From the NCBI RefSeq assembly GCF_023283985.1, contig NZ_JAKIKU010000001.1:774310-838309 (forward strand): a stretch of DNA of 64,000 bases. The letters are read 5' to 3'. Shown in pieces: positions 28,799-37,813 of this stretch (the first letter of the stretch is position 1; each line of letters opens with the position of its first letter). The notes beneath the pieces were generated by a model, which saw nothing but the letters and a program-made list of their open reading frames with translations, did not search any database and was not told the origin of the DNA. Both the position numbers and the translations under genes were made by a program. The DNA is from Shewanella electrodiphila (GTDB lineage Bacteria; Pseudomonadota; Gammaproteobacteria; Enterobacterales; Shewanellaceae).

Positions 28799-28964
28799 AC
28801 CTCTTTAACACTCTACTGGGCAGGGCAGTGTTGAACATTGCTCTGCTTGCTCTATTTGTTACATCGGTTATGGCATTGACTATCGCAACGATTAACGAAT
28901 AAGTTGAAACTCTTCAGATTAAACCCATCACGCTGTTCAAGGTTCCGATTCGATTTGATGGAAT

Positions 28965-28973
28965 TGGTATAAT
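28965..28973 (+). promoter_or_regulatory. Extended -10 promoter for dnaX
   Basis: TGGTATAAT is a TGn-extended -10 with a consensus hexamer, in the ~300-bp gap between apt and dnaX. No good -35 accompanies it, as is usual for extended -10 promoters. I checked the gap for the 4.5S RNA and did not find it. Confidence 0.5.
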
Positions 28974-29100
28974 ACTTCGCCAAACCCACCCAGCAAATAG
29001 TGTATCAATAGCGCCAGAATCACTTGCATGTTATTGTTATTTTTATTTTCGGGTAAAATTAATCGTAATCATCCCGTTTTATTAAAGCTTGGGGAATTCC

Positions 29101-31926
29101 ATGTCTTATCAGGTGTTAGCCCGTAAGTGGCGCCCTGCAAAATTTGAAGAAATGGTAGGACAATCACACGTCTTATTAGCTCTAACAAATGCATTAACTC
29201 AGCAGCGCTTACATCACGCATACTTATTTACCGGCACTCGAGGTGTCGGTAAAACCAGTTTAGCTCGGCTATTTGCTAAAGGATTAAACTGTGAACAAGG
29301 CGTAACATCAACGCCTTGTGGTGTATGTTCTAGTTGTGTTGAAATTGCCCAAGGGCGTTTTGTCGACTTAATTGAAGTCGATGCGGCGTCGCGCACCAAA
29401 GTGGATGACACCCGTGAATTACTGGACAATGTACAGTACAAGCCATCACGTGGTCGCTTTAAAGTGTACCTTATCGATGAAGTGCACATGCTCTCTCGCA
29501 GTAGTTTTAATGCTTTGCTTAAAACGCTTGAAGAGCCGCCTGAGCATGTTAAATTCCTGCTTGCTACAACTGACCCGCAAAAACTACCAGTTACGGTATT
29601 ATCTCGCTGTTTGCAGTTTAATTTAAAAAGCCTTTCTCAAGATGAAATTGCTAAGCAATTAGACTTCATATTGACTCAAGAGCAATTAGAGTACGAACCT
29701 CAAGCACTAGACTTACTGGCTAAAGCTGCGAACGGCAGTATGCGAGATGCATTAAGCCTAACGGATCAAGCAATCGCATTTGGCAGTGGCCAAGTAATGC
29801 ATCAACAAGTTCAATCTATGTTGGGCAGTATTGATGCGCAGCAAGTGCTGGCACTATTAAAAGCGCTATGTGATGCAGATGTCGCCAATTTGATGCAGAC
29901 CATTCAACAGGTTCTAAGTTTTGGCGCAGATGCCGACGAAGTGTTACGCAGCTTATTAGAGCTATTGCATCAGATAACCTTGAGCCAGTTCGCCCCCGCT
30001 GCAGCGCAGCAATCATTATACAGCGAACATATTTTAGCTTTTGCTGAGCAACTAACGCCTGAGCAAGTTCAACTCTACTATCAGTTATTGTTAACTGGCC
30101 GCAAAGAACTGGCGTTTGCACCTGATCCTAAATCAGGGTTAGAAATGGCATTGCTGCGCGCAATTGCCTTTGTACCTGAAAAACCAGTAAAGCGTTGGCA
30201 TACAGATGATGCCGCGCAAATAAGTTTGCCTGCAGCACCTAGCGCCGAAACAATTGCTGCATCAGCGATTAAATCAGTTGCGACAGCGGAAGTTAAGCCT
30301 GAACTTAAACCAAAGTCAGAACCAGAACTAACACCAAAACCAGAGCTTAAACCAGAGTTTAAACCAGAGCTTAAACAGGAACTTAAACCAGAACTTAAAC
30401 CCAAACCTGAGTTAATGGCTCAATCAGCTGATGCTCCTGCAACAGAAGATAAGTCTGATGCAGCGCTTGCGGCTGAACAAGCCATATTGTTAAGCCAAGC
30501 CAGCAGTTTAGGCTTTGAGCAACAAGCAGTCACTCAACAAAAGCTTGAGCAAAAGCCCGAACAAAAGCCCGAGCAAGAAGTAGAGTCGAAGACTGAACAA
30601 GTAACAAATCAAGTACCGGTACAAGAGGTGCAAACACCAGAGTCGCAGCCTCAGTTACCATCAAATGAGCATGATGGCATGCCGATGGATGCTTATGAGC
30701 AATTTGCGCAAGCAAGCGCTGAAGGCTCAATGGATGATTATCAGCATGATGATATGAGTGCTTTCTCTGACAGTCAGTATACCGATGCTCCATTAACAGC
30801 GAACTCGCAACAAACGCGAGCTGTTGAAACTAACGCGGCCGTTATTTCAGAAACAGCATCTGAAGCAACACCAAACCCTACACCAGAGCCAACGGCGGAA
30901 GAAACGGCAGATTTAGATGCTTTGCTTGATGCCGTGTTGGCCACCAATGATTCATTAAAAGCTGACGTAAACTCACTGGCAACAGAAGGTGAGCAAGCAA
31001 AAAAGCAACAGGCGGCAGCGAGTCCTAGTATAAAGGTACCCGCACCACGCAGTAAAAATGCCGCAGAAGGAAATGCAACAATTGAGTCATCTGATATAGG
31101 TGACAGCAATCAGGCAAAAACGTCGGTTGATAGTGCTGTTGACTCTGTTAATAATGAAAACGATAAAGCGCCGTGGGTTAAACCAGAAGGGGCGATTGAG
31201 CCGCCTATGGCTCAAGCCTTATTAACAAAAGAAAGCATCACTGACAATGCTCAAGATACTGAGAAAGTTGCCCTTAATAGTGATACAAGTTCGAGTGGTG
31301 AGGCACATTCTGCTACGAATTACGTCGAACCGGTAGGACATGGTCAATCTGAGACAGTTTCTGCAACGACTGCAGCACCTCAGTCATTAGCACCTCAGTC
31401 ATTAGCACCTCAATCATTAGTACCAACTGCCACGAAGGAAACACAGCCTTCAACGGCACTGGCGGTAAACGGTGAGCACGATATATCTGGTGATGAGCTA
31501 GACTTACATTGGTATAAAGTGATGGCATCGCTGAGTATTGGCGGTCGTGTAAGACAATTAGCGGTCAATTCTGTTTGTCAGCGCTTAGATAATCCCATTC
31601 CGTTATTGTTAAAGCCTGATCAGAAGCATCTAGCAGCAGATGTGGCTATTGACCAATTACAGATTGCGTTAACAGAGCATTTTGGTGAGCCAACAACTGT
31701 TGAAGTGACAGTCGGTTTAGACAGAAAACATGAAACGCCCCTAGAATTAAGAAAAAGATTCCATCGTGAATTATTAGCTAATGCAAATTACGCTTTAATT
31801 AATGATGACAAAGTACAATGGATGTTCACACGATTGGCTGCGCAGTTAAATCCGGATACCCTGGTGTATCCCGCAGAGAAATTACAGGCCATTGGTCAAC
31901 AAATTCCAGCTTTAGTTGCACATTAA
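29101..31926 (+). CDS. dnaX: DNA polymerase III subunits tau and gamma
   Basis: A 941-residue clamp-loader ATPase (tau). The AAA+ module (~1-235) has Walker A GTRGVGKT (45-52), a zinc site CGVCSSC, Walker B LIDEVH and the sensor motif LSRCLQF; domain III follows to ~370. Residues ~385-800 are a very long, low-complexity acidic linker with KPEL-type and APQSL repeats, absent at this length from E. coli tau (643 aa). The C-terminus (~805-941) is the conserved domain that contacts DNA polymerase and helicase. I chose the start MSYQVLARKWRP (29101), preceded by GGGGA. A -1 frameshift site within the gene would produce gamma. Confidence 0.96.
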   Translation: MSYQVLARKWRPAKFEEMVGQSHVLLALTNALTQQRLHHAYLFTGTRGVGKTSLARLFAKGLNCEQGVTSTPCGVCSSCVEIAQGRFVDLIEVDAASRTKVDDTRELLDNVQYKPSRGRFKVYLIDEVHMLSRSSFNALLKTLEEPPEHVKFLLATTDPQKLPVTVLSRCLQFNLKSLSQDEIAKQLDFILTQEQLEYEPQALDLLAKAANGSMRDALSLTDQAIAFGSGQVMHQQVQSMLGSIDAQQVLALLKALCDADVANLMQTIQQVLSFGADADEVLRSLLELLHQITLSQFAPAAAQQSLYSEHILAFAEQLTPEQVQLYYQLLLTGRKELAFAPDPKSGLEMALLRAIAFVPEKPVKRWHTDDAAQISLPAAPSAETIAASAIKSVATAEVKPELKPKSEPELTPKPELKPEFKPELKQELKPELKPKPELMAQSADAPATEDKSDAALAAEQAILLSQASSLGFEQQAVTQQKLEQKPEQKPEQEVESKTEQVTNQVPVQEVQTPESQPQLPSNEHDGMPMDAYEQFAQASAEGSMDDYQHDDMSAFSDSQYTDAPLTANSQQTRAVETNAAVISETASEATPNPTPEPTAEETADLDALLDAVLATNDSLKADVNSLATEGEQAKKQQAAASPSIKVPAPRSKNAAEGNATIESSDIGDSNQAKTSVDSAVDSVNNENDKAPWVKPEGAIEPPMAQALLTKESITDNAQDTEKVALNSDTSSSGEAHSATNYVEPVGHGQSETVSATTAAPQSLAPQSLAPQSLVPTATKETQPSTALAVNGEHDISGDELDLHWYKVMASLSIGGRVRQLAVNSVCQRLDNPIPLLLKPDQKHLAADVAIDQLQIALTEHFGEPTTVEVTVGLDRKHETPLELRKRFHRELLANANYALINDDKVQWMFTRLAAQLNPDTLVYPAEKLQAIGQQIPALVAH
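30999..31005 (+). promoter_or_regulatory. Programmed -1 frameshift site for DnaX gamma
   Basis: The heptamer A AAA AAG lies in the zero frame (GCA AAA AAG), identical to the E. coli dnaX slippery site. A Shine-Dalgarno-like AAGGTGA (30986-30992) precedes it by 6 nt. Slipping back one base gives seven more codons and then TAG at 31026-31028, for a gamma protein of about 642 residues that lacks the C-terminal tau domains. A possible stem (GCGGCA 31012-31017 with TGCCGC 31059-31064) is weak. Confidence 0.75.
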
Positions 31927-32056
31927 ATGGGCTAAAGCGGTAGCAGCTTCAAAAGTTTGATAGCAATAAACTGAGATTTATTGCCAATTTATTTTTTTTC
32001 AGTAAGATTAGCCCCACTTTGGCTGCTTGCTAATAACCTAATTAAGAGAAAAGACT

Positions 32057-32386
32057 ATGTTTGGAAAAGGCGGTATGGGCAACTTAATGAAACAAGCCCA
32101 ACAGATGCAAGACAAAATGGCTAAAATGCAAGAAGAGATCGCTCAATCAGAAATGACTGGTGAAGCGGGTGCAGGTTTAGTTAAAGTCACTATGACAGGT
32201 GCACACAACATCCGTAAAGTGGATATCGATCCAAGCTTGATGGAAGATGACAAAGAGATGTTGGAAGACCTTATTGCTGCAGCATTCAACGACGCAGCAC
32301 GTCGCATCGAAGAAAATCAAAAGACTAAAATGGCAGAAGTCACCGGTGGTATGCAATTACCGCCAGGAATGAAAATGCCATTCTAA
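32057..32386 (+). CDS. ybaB: YbaB/EbfC-family nucleoid-associated protein
   Basis: A 109-residue DNA-binding protein that forms tweezer-like dimers. The Met/Gln-rich N-terminal helix, the ISGAH-type strand region ([19 protein letters not shown]) and [15 protein letters not shown] are typical. E. coli ybaB is followed directly by recR; here a terminator and a 2.4-kb block intervene. Confidence 0.95.
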   Translation: MFGKGGMGNLMKQAQQMQDKMAKMQEEIAQSEMTGEAGAGLVKVTMTGAHNIRKVDIDPSLMEDDKEMLEDLIAAAFNDAARRIEENQKTKMAEVTGGMQLPPGMKMPF

Positions 32387-32440
32387 GACAACAAATTACT
32401 GGCTAAGCATTTAGCTAAGCTAGATTGTTGAATCAATTAA

Positions 32441-32468
32441 AAGCCCAAGTCATCGACTTGGGCTTTTT
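32441..32468 (+). terminator. Terminator after ybaB
   Basis: A perfect 11-bp stem AAGCCCAAGTC (32441-32451) with 32455-32465, a 3-base loop and T residues. Confidence 0.93.
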
Positions 32469-32626
32469 GTTAGAAGCTGATTTCAACCATCTTTTACAAT
32501 GCCCCCAGCGGACGTTGAGCGCCAGCATAATGGTTGCCCATTTTAATAAGTTTAGATAATAAGTGTTTAGATAATAGGTGTTTACATAAAAGGATAATAA
32601 CTTGGGCATTTTCGCTTAAAGCGGCG

Positions 32627-32806
32627 TTAAGTGTTCGATGTGTTCTCAAGCGCCTGTATTTCATCTGCAATTAATTCAGCTTCAGCTGTGATCATTGAAT
32701 AGGATTTAATATCTCCCTTCCTTTGGGCATGCATCGCTTGTTCAAGCTTGATTTCATAGGCTTTCTTGAGCTTCTTTAATGGGTCACGTTTGAATATTGA
32801 CAACAT
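32627..32806 (-). CDS. Small cytoplasmic protein, DUF6435-like
   Basis: A 59-residue, charged, helical protein beginning MLSIFKRDPLKKLKKAYE. The IFKxDPLKKLxKxYE start and the later AQRxGDI..YS pattern resemble a family of small proteins I know as DUF6435; function unknown. AGGTGA lies 5 nt before the ATG at 32806, which supports this start over one seven codons upstream. Confidence 0.7.
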   Translation of the reverse strand: MLSIFKRDPLKKLKKAYEIKLEQAMHAQRKGDIKSYSMITAEAELIADEIQALENTSNT

Positions 32807-33103
32807 GTGGTTCACCTGATGATTCATTGTTTATTTCTAATACGTTCCCCATTGAAGTTTGGTTTAACAACTAAAGTTAAAACATAGCAGACGATTAAAT
32901 TTATAATATAAAGAAACCCTTGGTTGTCTTTGAGGTGTGCAGCGGTCGGTTATATGTATAAATCTTCACAAATATCATTGTACTTTTATATACATTTTTT
33001 ATATGTGCTAGTGTGCGATGACTTATAGCGAGTTGTGTTAATAATGCATTGTAAGGTACTGTACTAGCATCGGAAGTAACCAATTGGAAAGTAGGGGAAT
33101 ATA

Positions 33104-33454
33104 ATGACAAGTCGTGTATATGTATTGGCTCAGTTTAAGCCGAAAGCGGGTAAGGAAGCTGAATTATTTGAAATACTGAAAGCGCTTGAGCCTGACTCAT
33201 ATCGTGAAGAAGGTTGTATTCAATACATGCTTACTCGACAAATCGATCATTCAAGTGCAAGTCGAAATGAATACCCAATCGTTTTTAATGAAATTTGGGA
33301 TAATGCAGATTCATGGTCCGCACATGGTCGTAGGAAGCAAATTCAACATTTCTTTGAAACTCAAGTTAAGGCTGAAACGGGGTTGGTTGACGATGCTATC
33401 GTTACTGCATACACCGATGAAGGCTATGAGTATGATGCCCCAATCTACGAATAA
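33104..33454 (+). CDS. Antibiotic biosynthesis monooxygenase (ABM) domain protein
   Basis: A 116-residue single-domain dimeric alpha/beta-barrel protein of the ABM superfamily. The pattern RVYVLAQFKPKAGKEAELFEIL, GCIQYMLTR and the WDNADSWSAHG segment are typical of putative quinol monooxygenases or heme-handling relatives. A strong AGGGGA precedes the start. Substrate not known. Confidence 0.82.
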   Translation: MTSRVYVLAQFKPKAGKEAELFEILKALEPDSYREEGCIQYMLTRQIDHSSASRNEYPIVFNEIWDNADSWSAHGRRKQIQHFFETQVKAETGLVDDAIVTAYTDEGYEYDAPIYE

Positions 33455-33989
33455 TGTCGCACTAGCGTAAGTCATTTCACTCATAAAACTCGTTTAACTG
33501 ATTTTATTAAGTGCTAAGTGCTAAGTGCTAAGTGCTAAGTGCTAAGTGCTAAGTGCTAAGTGCTAAGTGCTAAGTGCTTGAAGCAGAGAGCCCCTGCAGC
33601 GGGACTCTCTACTTAATATGCTCTGTGATGCTAGCCCTGTGGTTTTAGCCCCTGTGATTTTGCCATCTGGGTTCTCTGTCTTCTGTGACGTAAGCCATCT
33701 CGCCACTCAATAAGATTTACTCACCATCATTCCCTTTATTCGTTTTTACCCATCTGTTTTATTTGTTTTACATTATATTTTTTAAAATATTTGTCTTAAA
33801 ATTTAATGATTTAATATGTCATTCATCGATGAAATCTCATTGAGGTATGGCAGGCTACTGAGGTCATATGAGATCCAACTTAAGTATTCAATACTGTACC
33901 TCAGGTTAAAAATATTTGACACGTCTAAAAAGTAAGCATAAATTATATGCAGGTTAAATATTTTTTACATGGAGTGGGGTATAGTTAAC
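33455..33989. other. Gene-free stretch between the ABM gene and a membrane-protein gene
   Basis: About 535 bp with no credible gene. It holds the 7-bp tandem repeat (33511-33579), an imperfect hairpin (AGAGAG 33585-33590 with CTCTCT 33606-33611) that may end ABM transcription, and an AT-rich promoter region before 33990. Confidence 0.6.
33511..33579. repeat. GTGCTAA heptamer tandem repeat, nine copies
   Basis: Nine perfect copies of the 7-bp unit GTGCTAA run from 33511 to 33573, followed by a partial tenth (GTGCTT). Perfect copies imply recent slippage and probable length variation between strains. It lies downstream of the ABM gene and is not within any ORF I accept. Confidence 0.97.
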
Positions 33990-34487
33990 ATGAGTAATTT
34001 GCAAAAGGTACATCAGTGGTTGCAAGAAACCAGTTTTAGAGAAGTGACGCTGTCAGTGGATTTAATTGTGACGGGTTATATTTTTTATATTTATTTAAGC
34101 AGAATGTATTATGCATCAGCTGAAGAATTGGCCTCAACCGTATGGATTTCTGGAGTGTTATTGGAGGTGATCATTTATTCGGTTGTACTGATGGTCATCA
34201 GTTATATCGCCTTAGCGTTTGTGAGCGATGATGAACTTAATCAACCTATGGATGTACGTGAAAAGCAAATTAATTTAGTCGGTTATAAATACTCTGCGAT
34301 GATCTTACAAGTTGGTGTTGTACTGGCAATGGTACAATATGGTATTGAACAACAGGCTGAGACGATACTGTTTGAAACGATTCCTCATTTGCCGCTGCAT
34401 ATCTTACTGGTGGCTTTTTTAACCGCAGAACTCGCTCATTATGGCGTACAATTATATAAAGGGCGTACGGGTGATATTTATGGGTAA
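33990..34487 (+). CDS. Four-helix integral membrane protein paired with an XRE regulator
   Basis: A 165-residue membrane protein with about four hydrophobic segments (~20-40, 50-80, 105-125, 130-150) and a charged cytoplasmic loop (SDDELNQPMDVREKQ). I do not recognise its family. I chose ATG 33990 because GGAG/GGGG lies upstream, whereas an ATG at 33969 has none. The XRE regulator gene overlaps its end by 8 bp. Pairs of a small membrane protein and a short XRE repressor of this type are widespread; their physiological role is unclear. Confidence 0.7.
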   Translation: MSNLQKVHQWLQETSFREVTLSVDLIVTGYIFYIYLSRMYYASAEELASTVWISGVLLEVIIYSVVLMVISYIALAFVSDDELNQPMDVREKQINLVGYKYSAMILQVGVVLAMVQYGIEQQAETILFETIPHLPLHILLVAFLTAELAHYGVQLYKGRTGDIYG

Positions 34488-34713
34488 AAATGATGCAGGG
34501 GTAGGGATATCTAACTCTATTCGCACCTTACGCTTTTTACATGATGAAATGACACAGAAACAATTAGCTGAATTAATTGGTGTTACAAGACAAACCGTGA
34601 TGGCCATAGAGTCAAATAAGTATTCACCCACGCTGGAAGTCGCCTTTAAAATTGCAGAGGTGTTTAATTTGCCCTTAGAGGAGGTTTTTCGGTATCGCTC
34701 AACCGCTGATTAA
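34480..34713 (+). CDS. Short XRE-family helix-turn-helix regulator
   Basis: A 77-residue Cro/CI-type DNA-binding protein. The HTH is at ~17-72 (RTLRFLHDEMTQKQLAELIGVTRQTVMAIE and SPTLEVAFKIAEVF), a common stand-alone regulator of this length. I chose ATG 34480 with GGTGA upstream; the frame stays open 13 codons further inside the membrane-protein gene. The 8-bp overlap shows co-expression with it. Confidence 0.85.
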   Translation: MGKNDAGVGISNSIRTLRFLHDEMTQKQLAELIGVTRQTVMAIESNKYSPTLEVAFKIAEVFNLPLEEVFRYRSTAD

Positions 34714-34890
34714 CAGGCTGTGAGTTTATTAATGAGTCTTATAAAGGCGAATTCTAAAGCCAATAGCCAAGATACTCTTTGCAATCTTTAACGCTTACGA
34801 TAATAATTCACCCATTCTTCAGCCGATGTTTATTATCGATGCTGATACCATTTTTTAGTGCACTTGCACTGCTAAGGCAGTTTTTAGGTT

Positions 34891-35490
34891 ATGAAATTTA
34901 GTCCTCTTGTCGATGAGTTAATTGAATCGTTACGTTGTTTACCTGGTGTTGGGCCTAAGTCTGCTCAACGTATGGCGTTTCAATTATTAGAGCGTAACCG
35001 CAAAGTTGGGCAAAAGCTTGCCACTGCGCTAGAGCGTTCGATGAGTGAAGTTGGCCATTGTCAGGCTTGTAGAACCTTTACAGAACAAGATTTATGTCCT
35101 ATTTGCAGTAGCCCTAAACGCGGTACTGCAGGAACCATTTGTGTGGTAGAAACCCCTGCTGATGTGTTGGCTATCGAAGCTGGCGGCCACTTTATGGGGC
35201 GTTACTTTGTTCTGTTAGGCCATTTGTCGCCCCTTGATGGCGTCGGACCAGAAGAGTTAGGTCTGGCTTTACTTGAAAAGCATTTATCATCAGAAGATGT
35301 GACCGAACTTATTTTAGCGACTAACCCAACAGTCGAAGGCGACGCAACTGCGCACTTTATCGCTGATATTGCTCGTCGTCATAATGTGGTGATTAGCCGC
35401 ATTGCCCATGGTGTTCCTGTGGGTGGAGAGCTTGAGTATGTCGACAGCACCACACTGGCTTTATCATTTAATGGTCGTATTCCGCTATAA
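34891..35490 (+). CDS. recR: Recombination protein RecR
   Basis: A 199-residue protein of the RecFOR pathway that helps load RecA at gaps. It has the N-terminal helix-hairpin-helix ([13 protein letters not shown]), a C4 zinc finger (CQAC...CPIC, ~57-72), a Toprim domain ([12 protein letters not shown] onward) and a C-terminal Walker-B-like end. It begins its own transcription unit, separated from ybaB. Confidence 0.97.
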   Translation: MKFSPLVDELIESLRCLPGVGPKSAQRMAFQLLERNRKVGQKLATALERSMSEVGHCQACRTFTEQDLCPICSSPKRGTAGTICVVETPADVLAIEAGGHFMGRYFVLLGHLSPLDGVGPEELGLALLEKHLSSEDVTELILATNPTVEGDATAHFIADIARRHNVVISRIAHGVPVGGELEYVDSTTLALSFNGRIPL

Positions 35491-35620
35491 ACTGATGCTT
35501 TTGATTTAACACTTCTAAGCTGATTGTTTGAATTCAAAACTGTGAATATGTCCCGAATCTAGAGTTAATACTTACCTAAAGAATGGTCTAATTATCATCT
35601 TCGTAGCAAAATTGAATATT

Positions 35621-35643
35621 AAAGGGCTAATTTAGCCCTTTTT
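35621..35643 (+). terminator. Terminator of recR
   Basis: AAAGGGCTA (35621-35629) pairs with TAGCCCTTT (35633-35641), with a 3-base loop and T residues. Confidence 0.9.
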
Positions 35644-35674
35644 GCGTTTTTTTTAGGCATCAGAAAAAAATCCC

Positions 35675-35702
35675 CTTGAAAACTCATTTTCACGCCCCAT
35701 TT
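35675..35702 (+). promoter_or_regulatory. Sigma-32 heat-shock promoter of htpG
   Basis: CTTGAAA (35675-35681), a 13-bp spacer and CCCCATTT (35695-35702) match the RpoH consensus CTTGAAA-N13-CCCCATnT essentially completely. The start codon of htpG is 88 bp downstream. Confidence 0.92.
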
Positions 35703-35790
35703 CCTAGGTAACAAAGAATTTTAATTGTATTGAAAACTTAACCGGTTTCAGTGCAATTGCAGTATTAACGTTAAACCAAGGGAAATTTTC

Positions 35791-37710
35791 ATGTCTCAAC
35801 AAGAAACACATGGCTTTCAAACCGAAGTAAAACAACTTCTTCATCTGATGATCCATTCTTTATATTCAAATAAAGAAATTTTCTTACGTGAACTAGTTTC
35901 AAATGCGGCCGATGCGGCTGATAAGTTGCGTTACCTTGCATTAACCGACAACACCTTATTTGAAGACGATACTGAACTGCGTGTTCGTATCAGTACCGAT
36001 AAAGAAAAAGGCACCGTTACGATTGAAGATAATGGTATCGGTATGACACGTGATGGTGTAATTGAACATTTAGGGACGATTGCAAAATCAGGTACGGCTG
36101 ATTTCTTCAAAAACTTGTCAGGTGAAGAATCAAAAGATTCGCAACTTATTGGTCAGTTCGGTGTGGGTTTCTACTCTGCATTTATCGTTGCAGACAAAGT
36201 AACGGTTCGTACTCGTGCAGCAGGCGCCGATGTTAACCAAGGTGTTGTGTGGGAATCAGAAGGTGAAGGCGACTTTACTGTCGATACCATTACTAAAAAC
36301 AGCCGTGGTACTGAAATCACTCTACATTTACGTGATGAAGAAAAAGAATACGCAGACGATACACGTTTACGTTCAATCATTACTAAGTACTCTGATCATA
36401 TCTCAGTACCAGTAGAAATGTTTGAAGAAGGCACACCTGCGGTTGAAGCGACTGAAGAGGGCGGTGAAGCGATTCCTGCCACTGAAGGTCAGTGGAAGCC
36501 AATGAACAAAGCCACTGCGCTTTGGACTCGTAGCAAGTCAGATATTTCTGATGAAGAGTATCAAGAATTCTACAAGCATATTTCGCACGATTATGGTGAT
36601 GCTGCTAGTTGGTCTCATAACCGCGTTGAAGGTAAGCAAGAGTACACAAGCTTATTGTATATCCCAAGTAAAGCGCCGTGGGATATGTTTAACCGTGATG
36701 CGAAAAACGGTCTTAAATTATTTGTTCAACGTGTATTCATCATGGATGACGCAGAACAATTCATGCCGACTTACTTACGTTTCGTTAAAGGGTTAATCGA
36801 CTCAAACGATTTACCATTAAACGTGTCACGTGAAATTTTACAAGACAACAGCGTAACCAAAGCACTTCGTGGTGGCGTGACTAAGCGTGTATTAGGCATG
36901 CTTGAAAAAATGGCTAAAAATGATGCTGAGAAGTATCAAACATTTTGGGCTGAATTTGGTCAAGTGTTGAAAGAAGGCCCAGCAGAAGACTTCGCGAACC
37001 GCGAACGCATCTCTGGTTTACTTCGTTTTGCTTCAACGCACAATGACACAGCAGCCACTGACGTATCGCTAGATGACTACATTAGCCGTATGAAAGAAGG
37101 TCAAGACAAGATTTATTACATCGTTGCAGACAGCCATGAAGCGGCAGCAAACAGCCCACACCTTGAATTGCTGCGTAAGAAAGACATTGAAGTACTGTTA
37201 ATGTCAGAGCGTATCGATGAGTGGTTAATTAACCATTTAACTGAATTTAAAGATAAGAAACTGCATTCAGTAACCCGTGGTGATTTAGAACTTGGCGAAC
37301 TTGAAGATGCAGCTGAAAAAGAAGCTCAAGAAAAATTGGCTGGTGAAGCTGAAGGGCTAGTTGAGCGTATGAAAACAGCGTTGGGCGCTAAAGTTGCAGA
37401 CGTTAAAGTGACGTCTCGTTTAACTGATACGCCTGCGTGTGTTGTTGCTGGTGAAGGTGAAATGTCATCGCAAATGATCAAGTTGATGCAATCAGCTGGT
37501 CAGCCAGTACCTGAGTCTAAGCCAACGTTTGAAATTAACCCGCATCATCCTCTTGTTGAGCGTTTGAACAATGAGCAAGATGAGCAGTTATTTGCTAACT
37601 GGGCTGACTTGTTGCTTCAGCAAGCACAACTTTCTGAAAAAGGCAGCTTAGCGGATCCATCTGCATTCATTAAGCTAACCAATGAAATGCTAGTTGCTAG
37701 CTTGAAGTAA
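35791..37710 (+). CDS. htpG: Chaperone HtpG (Hsp90)
   Basis: A 639-residue Hsp90 chaperone. The GHKL ATPase domain (~1-235) shows [21 protein letters not shown] and [13 protein letters not shown]; the middle domain has [10 protein letters not shown]; the C-terminal dimerisation domain ends near residue 635. The loop around 210-240 carries an acidic, alanine-rich insertion typical of the genus-level family. It is expressed from a sigma-32 promoter and has its own terminator. Confidence 0.98.
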   Translation: MSQQETHGFQTEVKQLLHLMIHSLYSNKEIFLRELVSNAADAADKLRYLALTDNTLFEDDTELRVRISTDKEKGTVTIEDNGIGMTRDGVIEHLGTIAKSGTADFFKNLSGEESKDSQLIGQFGVGFYSAFIVADKVTVRTRAAGADVNQGVVWESEGEGDFTVDTITKNSRGTEITLHLRDEEKEYADDTRLRSIITKYSDHISVPVEMFEEGTPAVEATEEGGEAIPATEGQWKPMNKATALWTRSKSDISDEEYQEFYKHISHDYGDAASWSHNRVEGKQEYTSLLYIPSKAPWDMFNRDAKNGLKLFVQRVFIMDDAEQFMPTYLRFVKGLIDSNDLPLNVSREILQDNSVTKALRGGVTKRVLGMLEKMAKNDAEKYQTFWAEFGQVLKEGPAEDFANRERISGLLRFASTHNDTAATDVSLDDYISRMKEGQDKIYYIVADSHEAAANSPHLELLRKKDIEVLLMSERIDEWLINHLTEFKDKKLHSVTRGDLELGELEDAAEKEAQEKLAGEAEGLVERMKTALGAKVADVKVTSRLTDTPACVVAGEGEMSSQMIKLMQSAGQPVPESKPTFEINPHHPLVERLNNEQDEQLFANWADLLLQQAQLSEKGSLADPSAFIKLTNEMLVASLK

Positions 37711-37726
37711 ACATTCTTCATTATAA

Positions 37727-37753
37727 AAAAGCGGACCGAGTGTCCGCTTTTTA
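37727..37753 (+). terminator. Terminator of htpG
   Basis: AAAAGCGGAC (37727-37736) pairs with GTCCGCTTTT (37742-37751), with a T tail. Confidence 0.93.
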
Positions 37754-37813
37754 TTAGCATTCATTTATAGCCAGTGTGATACTGGTTTGAAGGATAGCTA
37801 ACAAGGATCCACG

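Noticed and set aside
28799..29100. Possible 4.5S RNA gene before dnaX
   Set aside because: The conserved GGTCAGG...GGAAGCAGCC core of SRP RNA is not present; only an extended -10 promoter was found.
30081..31109. Several minus-strand open frames across the dnaX linker
   Set aside because: They mirror the low-complexity Glu/Pro/Ala linker of tau and have no independent start signals.
32901..33110. 69-codon minus-strand frame upstream of the ABM gene
   Set aside because: It covers the ABM promoter region, has no ribosome-binding site and unlikely composition.
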